A stretch of DNA of 11,845 nt, from NCBI GenBank assembly GCA_021804195.1, contig JAJZKJ010000024.1:1-11845 (forward strand), read 5' to 3'. This document shows positions 5,954 to 11,845 of the stretch, piece by piece. Positions within the stretch are counted from its first letter, which is position 1. The number at the start of each line of letters is the position of its first letter. The notes beneath the pieces are model-generated. The model made no database searches and was not told where the DNA came from. It saw nothing but the letters and a program-made list of their open reading frames with translations. A program made the translations under genes and the position numbers. The stretch is from Acidobacteriota bacterium (lineage in GTDB: Bacteria > Planctomycetota > Phycisphaerae > WQYP01 > JAJZKJ01).

Positions 5954-7201
5954 ATGCCGCGCGTATTCTCAAGCCTGCCGTTTTCTTTTCACCGGCGGTG
6001 GCGGCAATGGGCCCGGCAAACGCGGCACAGAGTGTATTGGGATAGCTGGTTTCCGCACGTTGTGGTGGCGGTTGCGGTTGGTCTTTTGGGGCTTGCCAAT
6101 CTACTGGACGGCATCATGCGGGGCGCGCCGGGGTTTCCCGCCCTTGTGCATTTCAAGCCCATGTTGCCTATCGGGCAGGTACTGAAATTGCGCGGCCTGG
6201 CTGGTATTCCACAAGCTGCGGCGGGCGCGGTTATTCTGGTGATGTCTTTGGGATTGGCGTTTCGCTCGCGATTCGCCTGGGCGGTCGCTTTGCTGTTATC
6301 CGCGGCGACACTGGCTTTGATTCTGCATCAAAGCAATTTGCGGTGGGGGACGCTCACCGTTTTCAACGCGTTGCTGCTGATTGTGCTGTTGGTATTTCAC
6401 CGTTCGTTTTCGCGTTCCAGTCTGGCCGCGGGCACCCTTTTCTCCGTGGTCAGCGTGCTTCTGCTGCTGGGGTATTCAGTTTTCGGTTCTTATGTGCTGG
6501 GCCAGGATTTTTCGCCGCACATCAATACCCTGGCAACCGCTCTGTATTTTTCCGTGGTCACGTTATCCACCGTCGGCTATGGAGACATTGTTCCCAAGAG
6601 CGATGACGCCCGCTTTTTTGTGATATCCGTTATTATTCTGGGCATCACCGTATTTGCAACTTCCATCTCGGCTATTATTGTGCCGCTGGTGAATAATCGT
6701 ATGCAACGCCTCCTGGCCGGAGAAAAAAAACGTATGAAGCAGGATCATTACATTATCATCGGGGACAACGCGCTGGCGCACAACACCTATCGGGAACTTA
6801 AGGCCAGGCATCTGCCGGTGGCGGTGATTGTTTCGACCAAGCCGGAAAATCTGTGGATGCAAGACGGTGATTGGATCGTTGGCGATGCTTCGGATATCGA
6901 AGTGCTGCGCCAGGCCGGCGGCGAACGGGCGTTGGCCATCCTGGCGCTTCGTGCCGATGATAGTGAAAACGCCTTTATCGTGATGGCGGCCAAGGAATTG
7001 GGAGGCAAGGCCCGCACCGTGGCCGCGGTGAAAAACAGCAAGAATTTCCCGCGTGTGCATCGCGTCGGGCCGGATCTGATCATTGCCCCGGATGTGCTTG
7101 GCGGCGAATTGCTGGCGATGGCGCTGAGCGGCGAAGAGCTCAACAGCGATCATATCCTCCGGAAATTGTTTATCCCGCATGATGCTCAGAAAGCCAAATA
7201 A
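5954..7201 (+). CDS. kch: Kch-like potassium channel with RCK domain
   Basis: Predicted inner-membrane K+ channel of 415 residues, colinear with E. coli Kch (417 residues as recalled). Seen: hydrophobic segments near 33-54, 83-103, 107-125, 132-148 and 159-182; the pore helix and selectivity filter STVGYGD (205-211) in TALYFSVVTLSTVGYGDIVP; an inner helix at 222-246 (ISVIILGITVFATSISAI); and then a cytoplasmic RCK/TrkA-N Rossmann domain from about residue 264 (HYIIIGDNALAHN), with AILALRADDSENAFIVMAAKELG and SKNFPRVHRVGPDLIIAPDVLGGELLA. No regular arginine ladder is visible in the fourth segment, so strong voltage sensing is doubtful. A start at 5954 is supported by GGAAAGG. Between pore and RCK there are two in-frame Met codons (250 and 261) and an A8 run (6723-6730); Met261 may start a separate soluble RCK domain (see findings). 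Confidence 0.93.
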   Translation: MPRVFSSLPFSFHRRWRQWARQTRHRVYWDSWFPHVVVAVAVGLLGLANLLDGIMRGAPGFPALVHFKPMLPIGQVLKLRGLAGIPQAAAGAVILVMSLGLAFRSRFAWAVALLLSAATLALILHQSNLRWGTLTVFNALLLIVLLVFHRSFSRSSLAAGTLFSVVSVLLLLGYSVFGSYVLGQDFSPHINTLATALYFSVVTLSTVGYGDIVPKSDDARFFVISVIILGITVFATSISAIIVPLVNNRMQRLLAGEKKRMKQDHYIIIGDNALAHNTYRELKARHLPVAVIVSTKPENLWMQDGDWIVGDASDIEVLRQAGGERALAILALRADDSENAFIVMAAKELGGKARTVAAVKNSKNFPRVHRVGPDLIIAPDVLGGELLAMALSGEELNSDHILRKLFIPHDAQKAK

Positions 7202-7248
7202 ACCCCGCCGCGAAGCGACGTCCTCGTGCTCTCTTGGGAGATGGATTC

Positions 7249-7719
7249 TTATTCGCCGCCACTTTTCGGAAGCTGTGCTTTAAGCCGCCGGGCATTCTGG
7301 ATCAGCTGGTCGCTGTTTTCCCGCGGAACCGGCGGTACGGTGAAAGCCCAAATCTCGTGGTCCCGGAATTGTATCGGTAGAAGGCTCGCGACCAGATCCA
7401 TGCCGTACCACTCGAACCAGGGCCGGACCGTGGTGCGATGGGTATGCAGGTAATAGTAGTCGTACTTGGGCTTCTGCAGTGTTCCGATGTTCTTTCGACC
7501 CCGCAGGCGCACGCCATACGTGCCGTACCATTTGAAATCAATCGTGCAGGGAGAACGGCCCTTTTCCACATCGTTCAAATACACCAGTGAGCCGGGAGGA
7601 TCGGTCACCACGGTGATGGACCGTTCCACGCAACCGCCAACGGCTGAAAACAGCGCCAGCCCCAGAAATATTCCCGCCGATCGAACCGCGCGCCGTACCG
7701 GAAGATTCGCAACATTCAT
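7249..7719 (-). CDS. PEGA-domain lipoprotein
   Basis: Predicted 156-residue exported lipoprotein of unknown function. Seen: a positively charged N terminus (RRAVR), a hydrophobic stretch GIFLGLALFSAV and a lipobox ending VGGC with Cys30 as the lipidated residue. Directly after it comes a PEGA-type domain: SITVVTDPPGSLVYLNDVEKGRSPCTIDFKWYGTYGVRLR, with the PPG-x-x-V-Y-L-N and G-x-x-P features. The rest is rich in Tyr, Trp and His (KYDYYYLHTHRT, RPWFEWYGMD) and ends in a charged helix. Such small PEGA lipoproteins are common in Planctomycetota and other Gram-negative phyla, usually unassigned; binding to cell wall or surface polymers is only a guess. Its start is 108 nt from the divergent trpF. 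It converges with kch with a 47-nt gap in which no terminator is visible. TAGAAT lies 6 nt before the ATG. Confidence 0.85.
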   Translation of the reverse strand: MNVANLPVRRAVRSAGIFLGLALFSAVGGCVERSITVVTDPPGSLVYLNDVEKGRSPCTIDFKWYGTYGVRLRGRKNIGTLQKPKYDYYYLHTHRTTVRPWFEWYGMDLVASLLPIQFRDHEIWAFTVPPVPRENSDQLIQNARRLKAQLPKSGGE

Positions 7720-7725
7720 ATCGGG

Positions 7726-7731
7726 ATTCTA
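7726..7731 (-). promoter_or_regulatory. -10-like box TAGAAT of the PEGA lipoprotein gene
   Basis: TAGAAT ends 6 nt (CCCGAT) before the ATG at 7719, the spacing of a leaderless promoter. A GAGGA further upstream is about 12 nt from the ATG, rather too far for a normal Shine-Dalgarno. The best -35 at 17 nt (TGGTCT) is weak. Confidence 0.35.
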
Positions 7732-7814
7732 TCCTCGTCTCTTTGGCCAGACCAGTTCCCGACCTCGGATAAGTGGCGCGGGGGAGGCAGCGCCCCGCCG
7801 CCGGCCAATGGAGT

Positions 7815-7820
7815 TACAAT
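7815..7820 (+). promoter_or_regulatory. -10-like box TACAAT of trpF
   Basis: TACAAT ends 7 nt (ATCGCCC) before the trpF ATG, as expected for a leaderless transcript. GGAG at 7810-7813 is 14 nt from the ATG and would lie upstream of the predicted transcription start. No clear -35 is seen. Confidence 0.4.
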
Positions 7821-7827
7821 ATCGCCC

Positions 7828-8499
7828 ATGGAACGCACGCGTGTGAAAATCTGCGGTATCACCCGTCCCCAGGACGCCGTGCTCGCCGCCGCGGCCGGCG
7901 CCGATGCGATCGGTCTGAATTTCGTCGGCGGTCCGCGTAAAATCGACATCAAAACCGCCGACGCAATTCTCCGGGTTCTGCCGCCGCTGGTTGGTACGGT
8001 GGCCTTGATCAACATGGATCCCGAACAGCGCGGCGATGATTTTTATACGCTCCGCGAGCGTCTGACGATTCGCTATTTTCAGCTTTACGGCTCTTGGGAC
8101 GAGATCGGGTTTAGCGACGGCATCATCGCCGCCACCGGACTTTGGCCGGTGGTGCGCGTGGCTGCCAAAGCGGATGTGATGAACCTGGCAATCCACGTGC
8201 GGCAGTGGAATTTTCCGCCCGCGGCAATTGTGCTAGACGCTTTTTCTCCGGAAAAACAGGGTGGCGCCGGTATGGCGTTTGATTGGAATTGGATCGCCGA
8301 AGCCCGTGCCGCGGGCATCCTGGACCAACTACCGCCGCTGGTGCTGGGCGGAGGGTTGAATCCTGATAATGTCGGGGAAGCCATTCGCATTGCCCGCCCT
8401 TGGGCGGTGGATGTATCCAGCGGCGTCGAAATACCATCCCAGCCGGGGAAAAAGGATCCGGTTCGCTTGCAAGCGTTCATGCAGGCGGTGGTGGCGTAG
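7828..8499 (+). CDS. trpF: phosphoribosylanthranilate isomerase
   Basis: Catalyses the third step of tryptophan synthesis, the Amadori rearrangement of N-(5-phosphoribosyl)anthranilate to CdRP, in the cytoplasm. Seen in a 223-residue TIM-barrel product: VKICGIT near the N terminus with the catalytic Cys9, YFQLYG in place of the usual VQLHG strand (83-88), the catalytic Asp137 in VLDAFSPEKQGGAGMAFDW, and the phosphate-binding end GGLNPDNVGEAI followed by VDVSSGVE and PGKKD. The usual SPR motif near residue 35 reads GPR. Length is typical. No other trp gene is in the window, so trpF stands alone rather than in a trp operon. Its last 23 nt overlap the end of the converging cobA-hemD gene. It is divergent from the PEGA lipoprotein gene. 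Confidence 0.95.
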   Translation: MERTRVKICGITRPQDAVLAAAAGADAIGLNFVGGPRKIDIKTADAILRVLPPLVGTVALINMDPEQRGDDFYTLRERLTIRYFQLYGSWDEIGFSDGIIAATGLWPVVRVAAKADVMNLAIHVRQWNFPPAAIVLDAFSPEKQGGAGMAFDWNWIAEARAAGILDQLPPLVLGGGLNPDNVGEAIRIARPWAVDVSSGVEIPSQPGKKDPVRLQAFMQAVVA

Positions 8500-10099
8500 G
8501 CGATCCTGCCTGAACCGTTAGCGCCTGAATCATGCCGGGAATGTCATGCCGTGCCGCTTCCGCCGTGGGCGGCCAGCCGAGCCGGCGTAGCGCCGCCGAA
8601 GTGATCGGGCCGATCGAAAGCCGGTTGGTGCGTGCGACCCGGTCCCTTAGTTCCGGCGGGAGCAGGGCGTGCAGATTAGTTGCCGTCGAAGCGCTGGTGA
8701 AGGTAATCCAGTCGACCATGCCGTTCCGGAGCGCCTCAATCGCCTCGGCGCAGAGCGTTTTAGGCGCGACGGTTTGGTAAATCGCCATATCTTCCACCAC
8801 GGCGCCGGCACGGATCAATTCCCGCCGCAACTCTCCGCGGGCGATATCGGCGCGAAGCAGGAGGAATTGTTGTCCCTTCAGGTCACCTTTGTCTCCCAAC
8901 CGCTCAATCAATTCAGCAGCAAGTTTTTCGCCTATGAATTCTTCGGGTACCAAGTCCGCCGTGATGCCGACGGTGCGCAATACCTCGGCGGTGGCTGGTC
9001 CGATGGCTGCTACGCGGCGGGGGAAAGCCCGCGCATCCAAGTGAAGCTCTCCCATGCGCCGCCATGCGGCTTCCACGCCATTGGGACTGGAGAAGACTAC
9101 GCAGTCATATCGGTTCAGTTGCGCCAGCGCCTGATCGATGGCGAATTCGTCGGCTGCGGGGGCCAGTTCTATGACGGGCGATTCAATGACGTTGGCGCCC
9201 AAGTCCGCAAGCCGCGTCGATAACCGCCCGGCTTGCGGGCGGGTACGCGTTACCAGCACGGTTTTACCGAAGAGCGGGCGGCTTTCAAACCAGTTGAGTT
9301 CTGCCCGCAGATTCACAACCTGCCCGATGATGGTAATCGCCGGGGCCTGGATTCCGGCTTTTCGGGCCGCCTCGGCAAGACCGGCCAGCGTGCTGACAAT
9401 CGTCCGCTGGCGGGGGTAAGTGGCCCACTGAATCACCGCCGCCGGCATATCCGCAGCCATACCCGCGGCATGGAGCCGGCGGGTGATTTCCGGCAGGGCC
9501 TGGACGCCCATGTAAAACACCAGTGTTCCGCCAAGGGCCGCCAGGGATTCATAGTTTAAGCCGGAATCCGGGATCTCTTCATGATCGTACGCGGCCTGCT
9601 TCCGATGGCCGGTGATAAAAGTCACCGTGCGGGTAAAATCGCGGTGGGTGACGGGGATACCGGCATACGCGGGTCCGGCAATTCCCGCCGTAATTCCGGG
9701 AATAACGGCAAAATGAATGCCCTGCGTCCGCAGGTATTGGGCCTCTTCACCCCCGCGCCCGAACACGTAAGGATCGCCGCCCTTGAGCCGGACCACCACG
9801 CGTTCCGTTCGAGCAATGTCACCGGCTGTTTGCCGGGCCTTTTGCACCAGCAGAGCGTTGATCCGGTCCTGGTCCAGCGTGTGCCGCGCGGCTGATTTTC
9901 CGGCGTATATCTTCTCGGTGTCCGGTGGACACAAATCCAGCAGGGCGGGATTGACCAGGGCGTCATAAACCACAACCGCCGCCCGCTTAAGAACCGCCGC
10001 GCCGGCTTGCGTGAGCAAACCGGGATCGCCGGCGCCGCCGCCGACAAGATAAACCATGGGGCGGGTCCCGGCGGCGGTTGATTTCGTCTTGCGCGACAT
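8477..10099 (-). CDS. cobA-hemD: uroporphyrinogen-III C-methyltransferase / uroporphyrinogen-III synthase fusion
   Basis: A 540-residue two-domain enzyme. The N-terminal SUMT domain (about 15-265) methylates uroporphyrinogen III at C2 and C7 with SAM to precorrin-2, the entry to siroheme and cobalamin. Seen: VYLVGGGAGDPGLLT (16-30), RLKGGDPYVFGRGGEE (104-119), IPGITAGIAGPAYAGIPVTHR (133-153) and QWATYPRQRTI (224-234). The C-terminal HemD domain (about 277-530) closes hydroxymethylbilane to uroporphyrinogen III: LVTRTRPQAGRLSTRL, VVFSSPNGVEAAW, AAIGPATAEVLR, LLLRADIARGELRREL, AIYQT and WITFTSASTATNL are all present. The same order is known from other bacteria, where one polypeptide makes and then methylates uroporphyrinogen III. 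The ATG at 10099 is chosen because TACAAT lies 7 nt upstream; the frame extends to 10132 but those residues (MNFCNCYTMPR) look non-coding. No other heme gene is nearby. Confidence 0.95.
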   Translation of the reverse strand: MSRKTKSTAAGTRPMVYLVGGGAGDPGLLTQAGAAVLKRAAVVVYDALVNPALLDLCPPDTEKIYAGKSAARHTLDQDRINALLVQKARQTAGDIARTERVVVRLKGGDPYVFGRGGEEAQYLRTQGIHFAVIPGITAGIAGPAYAGIPVTHRDFTRTVTFITGHRKQAAYDHEEIPDSGLNYESLAALGGTLVFYMGVQALPEITRRLHAAGMAADMPAAVIQWATYPRQRTIVSTLAGLAEAARKAGIQAPAITIIGQVVNLRAELNWFESRPLFGKTVLVTRTRPQAGRLSTRLADLGANVIESPVIELAPAADEFAIDQALAQLNRYDCVVFSSPNGVEAAWRRMGELHLDARAFPRRVAAIGPATAEVLRTVGITADLVPEEFIGEKLAAELIERLGDKGDLKGQQFLLLRADIARGELRRELIRAGAVVEDMAIYQTVAPKTLCAEAIEALRNGMVDWITFTSASTATNLHALLPPELRDRVARTNRLSIGPITSAALRRLGWPPTAEAARHDIPGMIQALTVQAGSPTPPPPA

Positions 10100-10106
10100 G
10101 CGAGGC

Positions 10107-10112
10107 ATTGTA
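10107..10112 (-). promoter_or_regulatory. -10-like box TACAAT of cobA-hemD
   Basis: TACAAT (within TTATACAAT) ends 7 nt (GCCTCGC) before the ATG at 10099, the same box and spacing as at trpF. The area upstream is AT-rich; TTGAAT is found 14 nt before the box, short for a -35. There is no Shine-Dalgarno sequence, so a leaderless mRNA is likely if this box is used. Confidence 0.45.
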
Positions 10113-10135
10113 TAACAATTACAAAAATTCAACCT

Positions 10136-10163
10136 TTGGCCGACTATGGTCGATAGATATAAC
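10136..10163 (+). promoter_or_regulatory. candidate rightward promoter before the orphan terminator
   Basis: TTGGCC (10136-10141, four of six) and TATAAC (10158-10163, five of six) with a 16-nt spacer point rightward, away from the leftward cobA-hemD start, into the hairpin and T8 run ending at 10233. Predicted transcription start is near 10170. The match is fair, not strong. Confidence 0.3.
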
Positions 10164-10169
10164 GGTAGT

Positions 10170-10233
10170 CGTAGTTTCCTCCCATAATCTGGGCCGCCTG
10201 TTGTGCGTTGCAGTGGGCGGCCCCGTTTTTTTT
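10170..10233 (+). ncRNA. candidate small RNA, about 64 nt
   Basis: The gap between two leftward genes carries a rightward promoter-like pair and a strong rightward terminator, but no rightward protein gene. A transcript between them would be about 64 nt, with a single-stranded 5' part holding TTTCCTCCC (near 10175-10183), which is complementary to Shine-Dalgarno sequences, and a terminator hairpin as its 3' half. No known family is recognised. The terminator is well supported; the RNA itself is inference. Confidence 0.35.
10191..10233 (+). terminator. strong rightward intrinsic terminator without an obvious gene
   Basis: GGGCCGCC (10191-10198) pairs perfectly with GGCGGCCC (10216-10223) across a 17-nt loop, followed by CG and eight T residues (10226-10233). 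The T run overlaps the TAA stop (10232-10234) of the leftward hydrolase gene. For leftward transcripts the hairpin is followed by AGATTATGG and so would not terminate. The nearest rightward gene ends 1.7 kb upstream, on the far side of the opposite-strand cobA-hemD gene. Confidence 0.8.
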
Positions 10234-10915
10234 AGAGTAGATCGAAGCTTTCGCCCGGCTGGAGGATCGCCGGCTTGATGTCCTTCTGCCGCAAAGACCG
10301 GCCAAACGCCGCGGCATCCTGCCTGATCGGCGGGAAAGTGTTGTAATGGATCGGCAACACACAGCGGGCCTGGAGCATTTCCGCGGCCAGCAGGGCATGG
10401 TCCGGCCCCATGGTGAAGCAATCGCCGATGGGCAGGCAGGCCAGATCAATTTTCCATAACCGACCGATTAAAGCCATGTCGCCGAACAGAGCCGTGTCGC
10501 CGGCGAAATAGATGTTCCGTTCGCCGATCTGCACCATCCAGCCCCCCGGCACACCACCGGGCGTTCCGTCCTGAAACGTACTGGTATGAATGGCAAAAGT
10601 GAGCGCGGCCCGCCCGAAAGGAAAATTCATTCCTCCGCCGATGTTCATCCCCGCGGTTTTCAGACCCTGCCTGGAATAATACTGGCTGATTTCAAAATTG
10701 GCGGCGATGGTGGCACCGGTCCGTTTGGCGATCCGCACCGTGTCGTCCACGTGGTCAAAATGCGCGTGGCTCAGAAGAATGTATTGTGGATTTACCTGGT
10801 CTGATTTCACATCCGCCAACGGATTCTGATCGTAAAAGGGATCAAGTTGCACGCGCTGCCCGCCGGAATGTATCTCCAGACACGCATGGCCGTGATAGAT
10901 GATTTTAACCGCCAT
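10232..10915 (-). CDS. UPF0173-family metal-dependent hydrolase (metallo-beta-lactamase fold)
   Basis: Predicted 227-residue cytoplasmic metallo-beta-lactamase-fold hydrolase of the UPF0173 (YtkL-like) group, whose substrate is not established. Seen: the short N-terminal strand and YHGHACLEI (7-15), the metal motif H50-A-H52-F-D54-H55 in LLSHAHFDHVDD, the IYFAGDTALFGDM segment with a metal-ligand Asp, PIGDCFTMGPDHA and the late histidine region LPIHYNTFPPI. Length and motif order fit the family closely. The start at 10915 is fixed by a strong GGAGG (10922-10926) 6 nt upstream, in contrast to the SD-less genes nearby. It follows cysteine synthase by 160 nt on the same strand; this gap has a small AT-rich area (TTAATATT at about 10929-10936) that may hold its promoter, and no visible cysK terminator. 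Confidence 0.9.
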   Translation of the reverse strand: MAVKIIYHGHACLEIHSGGQRVQLDPFYDQNPLADVKSDQVNPQYILLSHAHFDHVDDTVRIAKRTGATIAANFEISQYYSRQGLKTAGMNIGGGMNFPFGRAALTFAIHTSTFQDGTPGGVPGGWMVQIGERNIYFAGDTALFGDMALIGRLWKIDLACLPIGDCFTMGPDHALLAAEMLQARCVLPIHYNTFPPIRQDAAAFGRSLRQKDIKPAILQPGESFDLL

Positions 10916-10921
10916 CAGTCG

Positions 10922-10926
10922 CCTCC
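10922..10926 (-). promoter_or_regulatory. Shine-Dalgarno GGAGG of the UPF0173 gene
   Basis: GGAGG stands 6 nt before the ATG at 10915. It is the best ribosome binding site in the window and shows that the organism does use Shine-Dalgarno initiation for some genes. Confidence 0.75.
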
Positions 10927-11075
10927 GAATATTAACCTATCCAGATAACTAAGGCTACGGCGCTGCTTTCCCGCGTTCTTGGGTTTTGGTGCATCGGTTT
11001 CGTGTTTATCCTGTCGGCCCCGCCATGGTCATGATCTTCTCTTGGATGGAATGCCCGACTCCCGTTTAGCGCCGA

Positions 11076-11845
11076 TCAGACGTCAAGTCCTTCAAACATG
11101 GCGGTGCTGATGTAGCGTTCGCCCGTCGAGGCCATGACGGTCACGATGATTTTCCCCTTCATTTCCGGGCGTGCCGCCACTTGCGCCGCCGCCCACATGT
11201 TGGCCCCGGAACTGATGCCCGCGAGAATTCCCTCTTTCTTCGCCAGCCTTTTGGCCCATTCAAACGCATCCTCGTTGCTAACCTGGATCACTTCGTCCAC
11301 CAGGTTTACGTAAAGATTCTTCGGGATAAATCCCGCTCCCGCCCCCTGGATTTTGTGCGGCCCCGGCTTGAGCGGCTGATTCGCCTTGCATTGCGTGATG
11401 ACGGGCGAACCGCTCGGCTCAACGGCAATCGCCTTGAAATTGGGATTGCGTTTCTTGATCACGCCGGCCACTCCGCTGATGGTGCCTCCGGTACCCACTG
11501 CGGCGACGAGACAATCCACTTTTCCGTCGGTGTCATTCCAGATTTCCTCGGCCGTGGTGGTCCTGTGAATTTCCACATTGGCGGGATTGTCGAACTGTTT
11601 GGCGACGAGCGCATTTTTGTCCATCGTCGCCGCTTCGTTGCAGCGACGGATGGCGCCCGGCATACCCTCCGCAGCCGGGGTTAGCACCAGGTCCGCGCCT
11701 AAAATTCGCAGCAATTTACGCCGCTCCAGCGACATGCTCTCCGGCATGTACAGGGTCAGTTTGTAACCTTTGGCCGCGCATACATACGCCAGGGCAATAC
11801 CGGTGTTGCCGCTGGTGGCTTCCATGATGTGCGTGTTCTTGTTGA
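11076..11845 (-). CDS. cysK: cysteine synthase A (O-acetylserine sulfhydrylase), 5' part missing
   Basis: PLP-dependent enzyme that makes cysteine from O-acetylserine and sulfide. The C-terminal 256 or so residues are present; the frame is open through the right edge, so the roughly 50-60 N-terminal residues, including the PLP-binding lysine, lie outside. Seen: [11 protein letters not shown] (the substrate/PLP TSGNTG loop), [17 protein letters not shown] (phosphate-binding glycine loop), EPSGSPV, the [13 protein letters not shown] loop, [12 protein letters not shown] and the terminal [16 protein letters not shown]. These are diagnostic for CysK/CysM-type synthases, with CysK favoured by [10 protein letters not shown]. 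An ATG at 11825 inside the gene is not the real start. The UPF0173 hydrolase follows downstream on the same strand. Confidence 0.95.
   Translation of the reverse strand, partial: NKNTHIMEATSGNTGIALAYVCAAKGYKLTLYMPESMSLERRKLLRILGADLVLTPAAEGMPGAIRRCNEAATMDKNALVAKQFDNPANVEIHRTTTAEEIWNDTDGKVDCLVAAVGTGGTISGVAGVIKKRNPNFKAIAVEPSGSPVITQCKANQPLKPGPHKIQGAGAGFIPKNLYVNLVDEVIQVSNEDAFEWAKRLAKKEGILAGISSGANMWAAAQVAARPEMKGKIIVTVMASTGERYISTAMFEGLDV

Noticed and set aside
10144..10449. Leftward frame ending MGGNYDYRYIYRP, possibly a frameshifted extension of the UPF0173 protein through the A8 run
   Set aside because: The UPF0173 stop TAA comes before most of the A run, the protein already has its full family length, and the rest of this frame is a shadow of that gene.
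1..11845. CRISPR array, mobile element, prophage, defence or biosynthetic cluster
   Set aside because: No spaced direct repeats, transposase, integrase, phage, nuclease-pair or toxin-antitoxin genes are seen; the genes are standard housekeeping and envelope functions.

Overview
The window is about 11.8 kb of ordinary chromosomal DNA from a Gram-negative-type bacterium. It holds nine protein genes and one tRNA, and no phage, transposon, CRISPR or toxin-antitoxin genes. A lipid A-type acyltransferase, a PEGA-domain lipoprotein with a lipobox and a SUMT-HemD fusion point to a bacterium with an outer membrane. Moderately high GC, a dnaX-recR pair without ybaB between them, and several starts without a Shine-Dalgarno sequence would fit Planctomycetota (Phycisphaerae-like) or relatives. 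That placement is inference from content only and is uncertain.

Layout. Left edge (1-850): a leftward DedA-family membrane protein gene bounded by a perfect 24-nt inverted repeat whose left copy is the first 24 bases of the window. Then tRNA-Arg(TCG), followed 11 nt later by a rightward LpxL/HtrB-type acyltransferase, then dnaX (DNA polymerase III tau/gamma) and recR. A convergent gap separates recR from a leftward membrane-anchored DUF218 (YdcF/SanA-like) gene. A divergent gap leads to kch, a K+ channel with a cytoplasmic RCK domain. Next come a leftward PEGA lipoprotein and a divergent trpF. The 3' end of trpF overlaps by 23 nt the end of a leftward uroporphyrinogen-III methyltransferase/uroporphyrinogen-III synthase fusion. 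Upstream of that are a leftward UPF0173 metallo-hydrolase and the 3' part of a leftward cysteine synthase gene cut by the window edge.

How the genes relate. dnaX and recR form the familiar replication/recombination pair. The SUMT-HemD fusion links tetrapyrrole synthesis to the siroheme/cobalamin branch, and siroheme serves sulfite reduction, which feeds cysteine synthase; that link is only thematic. The rest look like unrelated housekeeping or envelope genes.

Most notable signals. (1) A run of ten A residues in dnaX lies exactly at the domain III/linker border, immediately 3' of a GC-rich hairpin. Both shifted frames stop within four codons, a layout expected for programmed slippage that makes the short gamma subunit. 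(2) Four genes carry a TANAAT/TATAGT -10-like hexamer 6-7 nt before ATG without a well-placed Shine-Dalgarno sequence, suggesting leaderless mRNAs. (3) A strong rightward terminator lies between two leftward genes, and a promoter-terminator pair lies in the recR 3' gap; both are candidate small RNAs. (4) kch has an internal ATG at the pore/RCK junction, after an A8 run. (5) An inverted repeat at the window edge abuts the tRNA.
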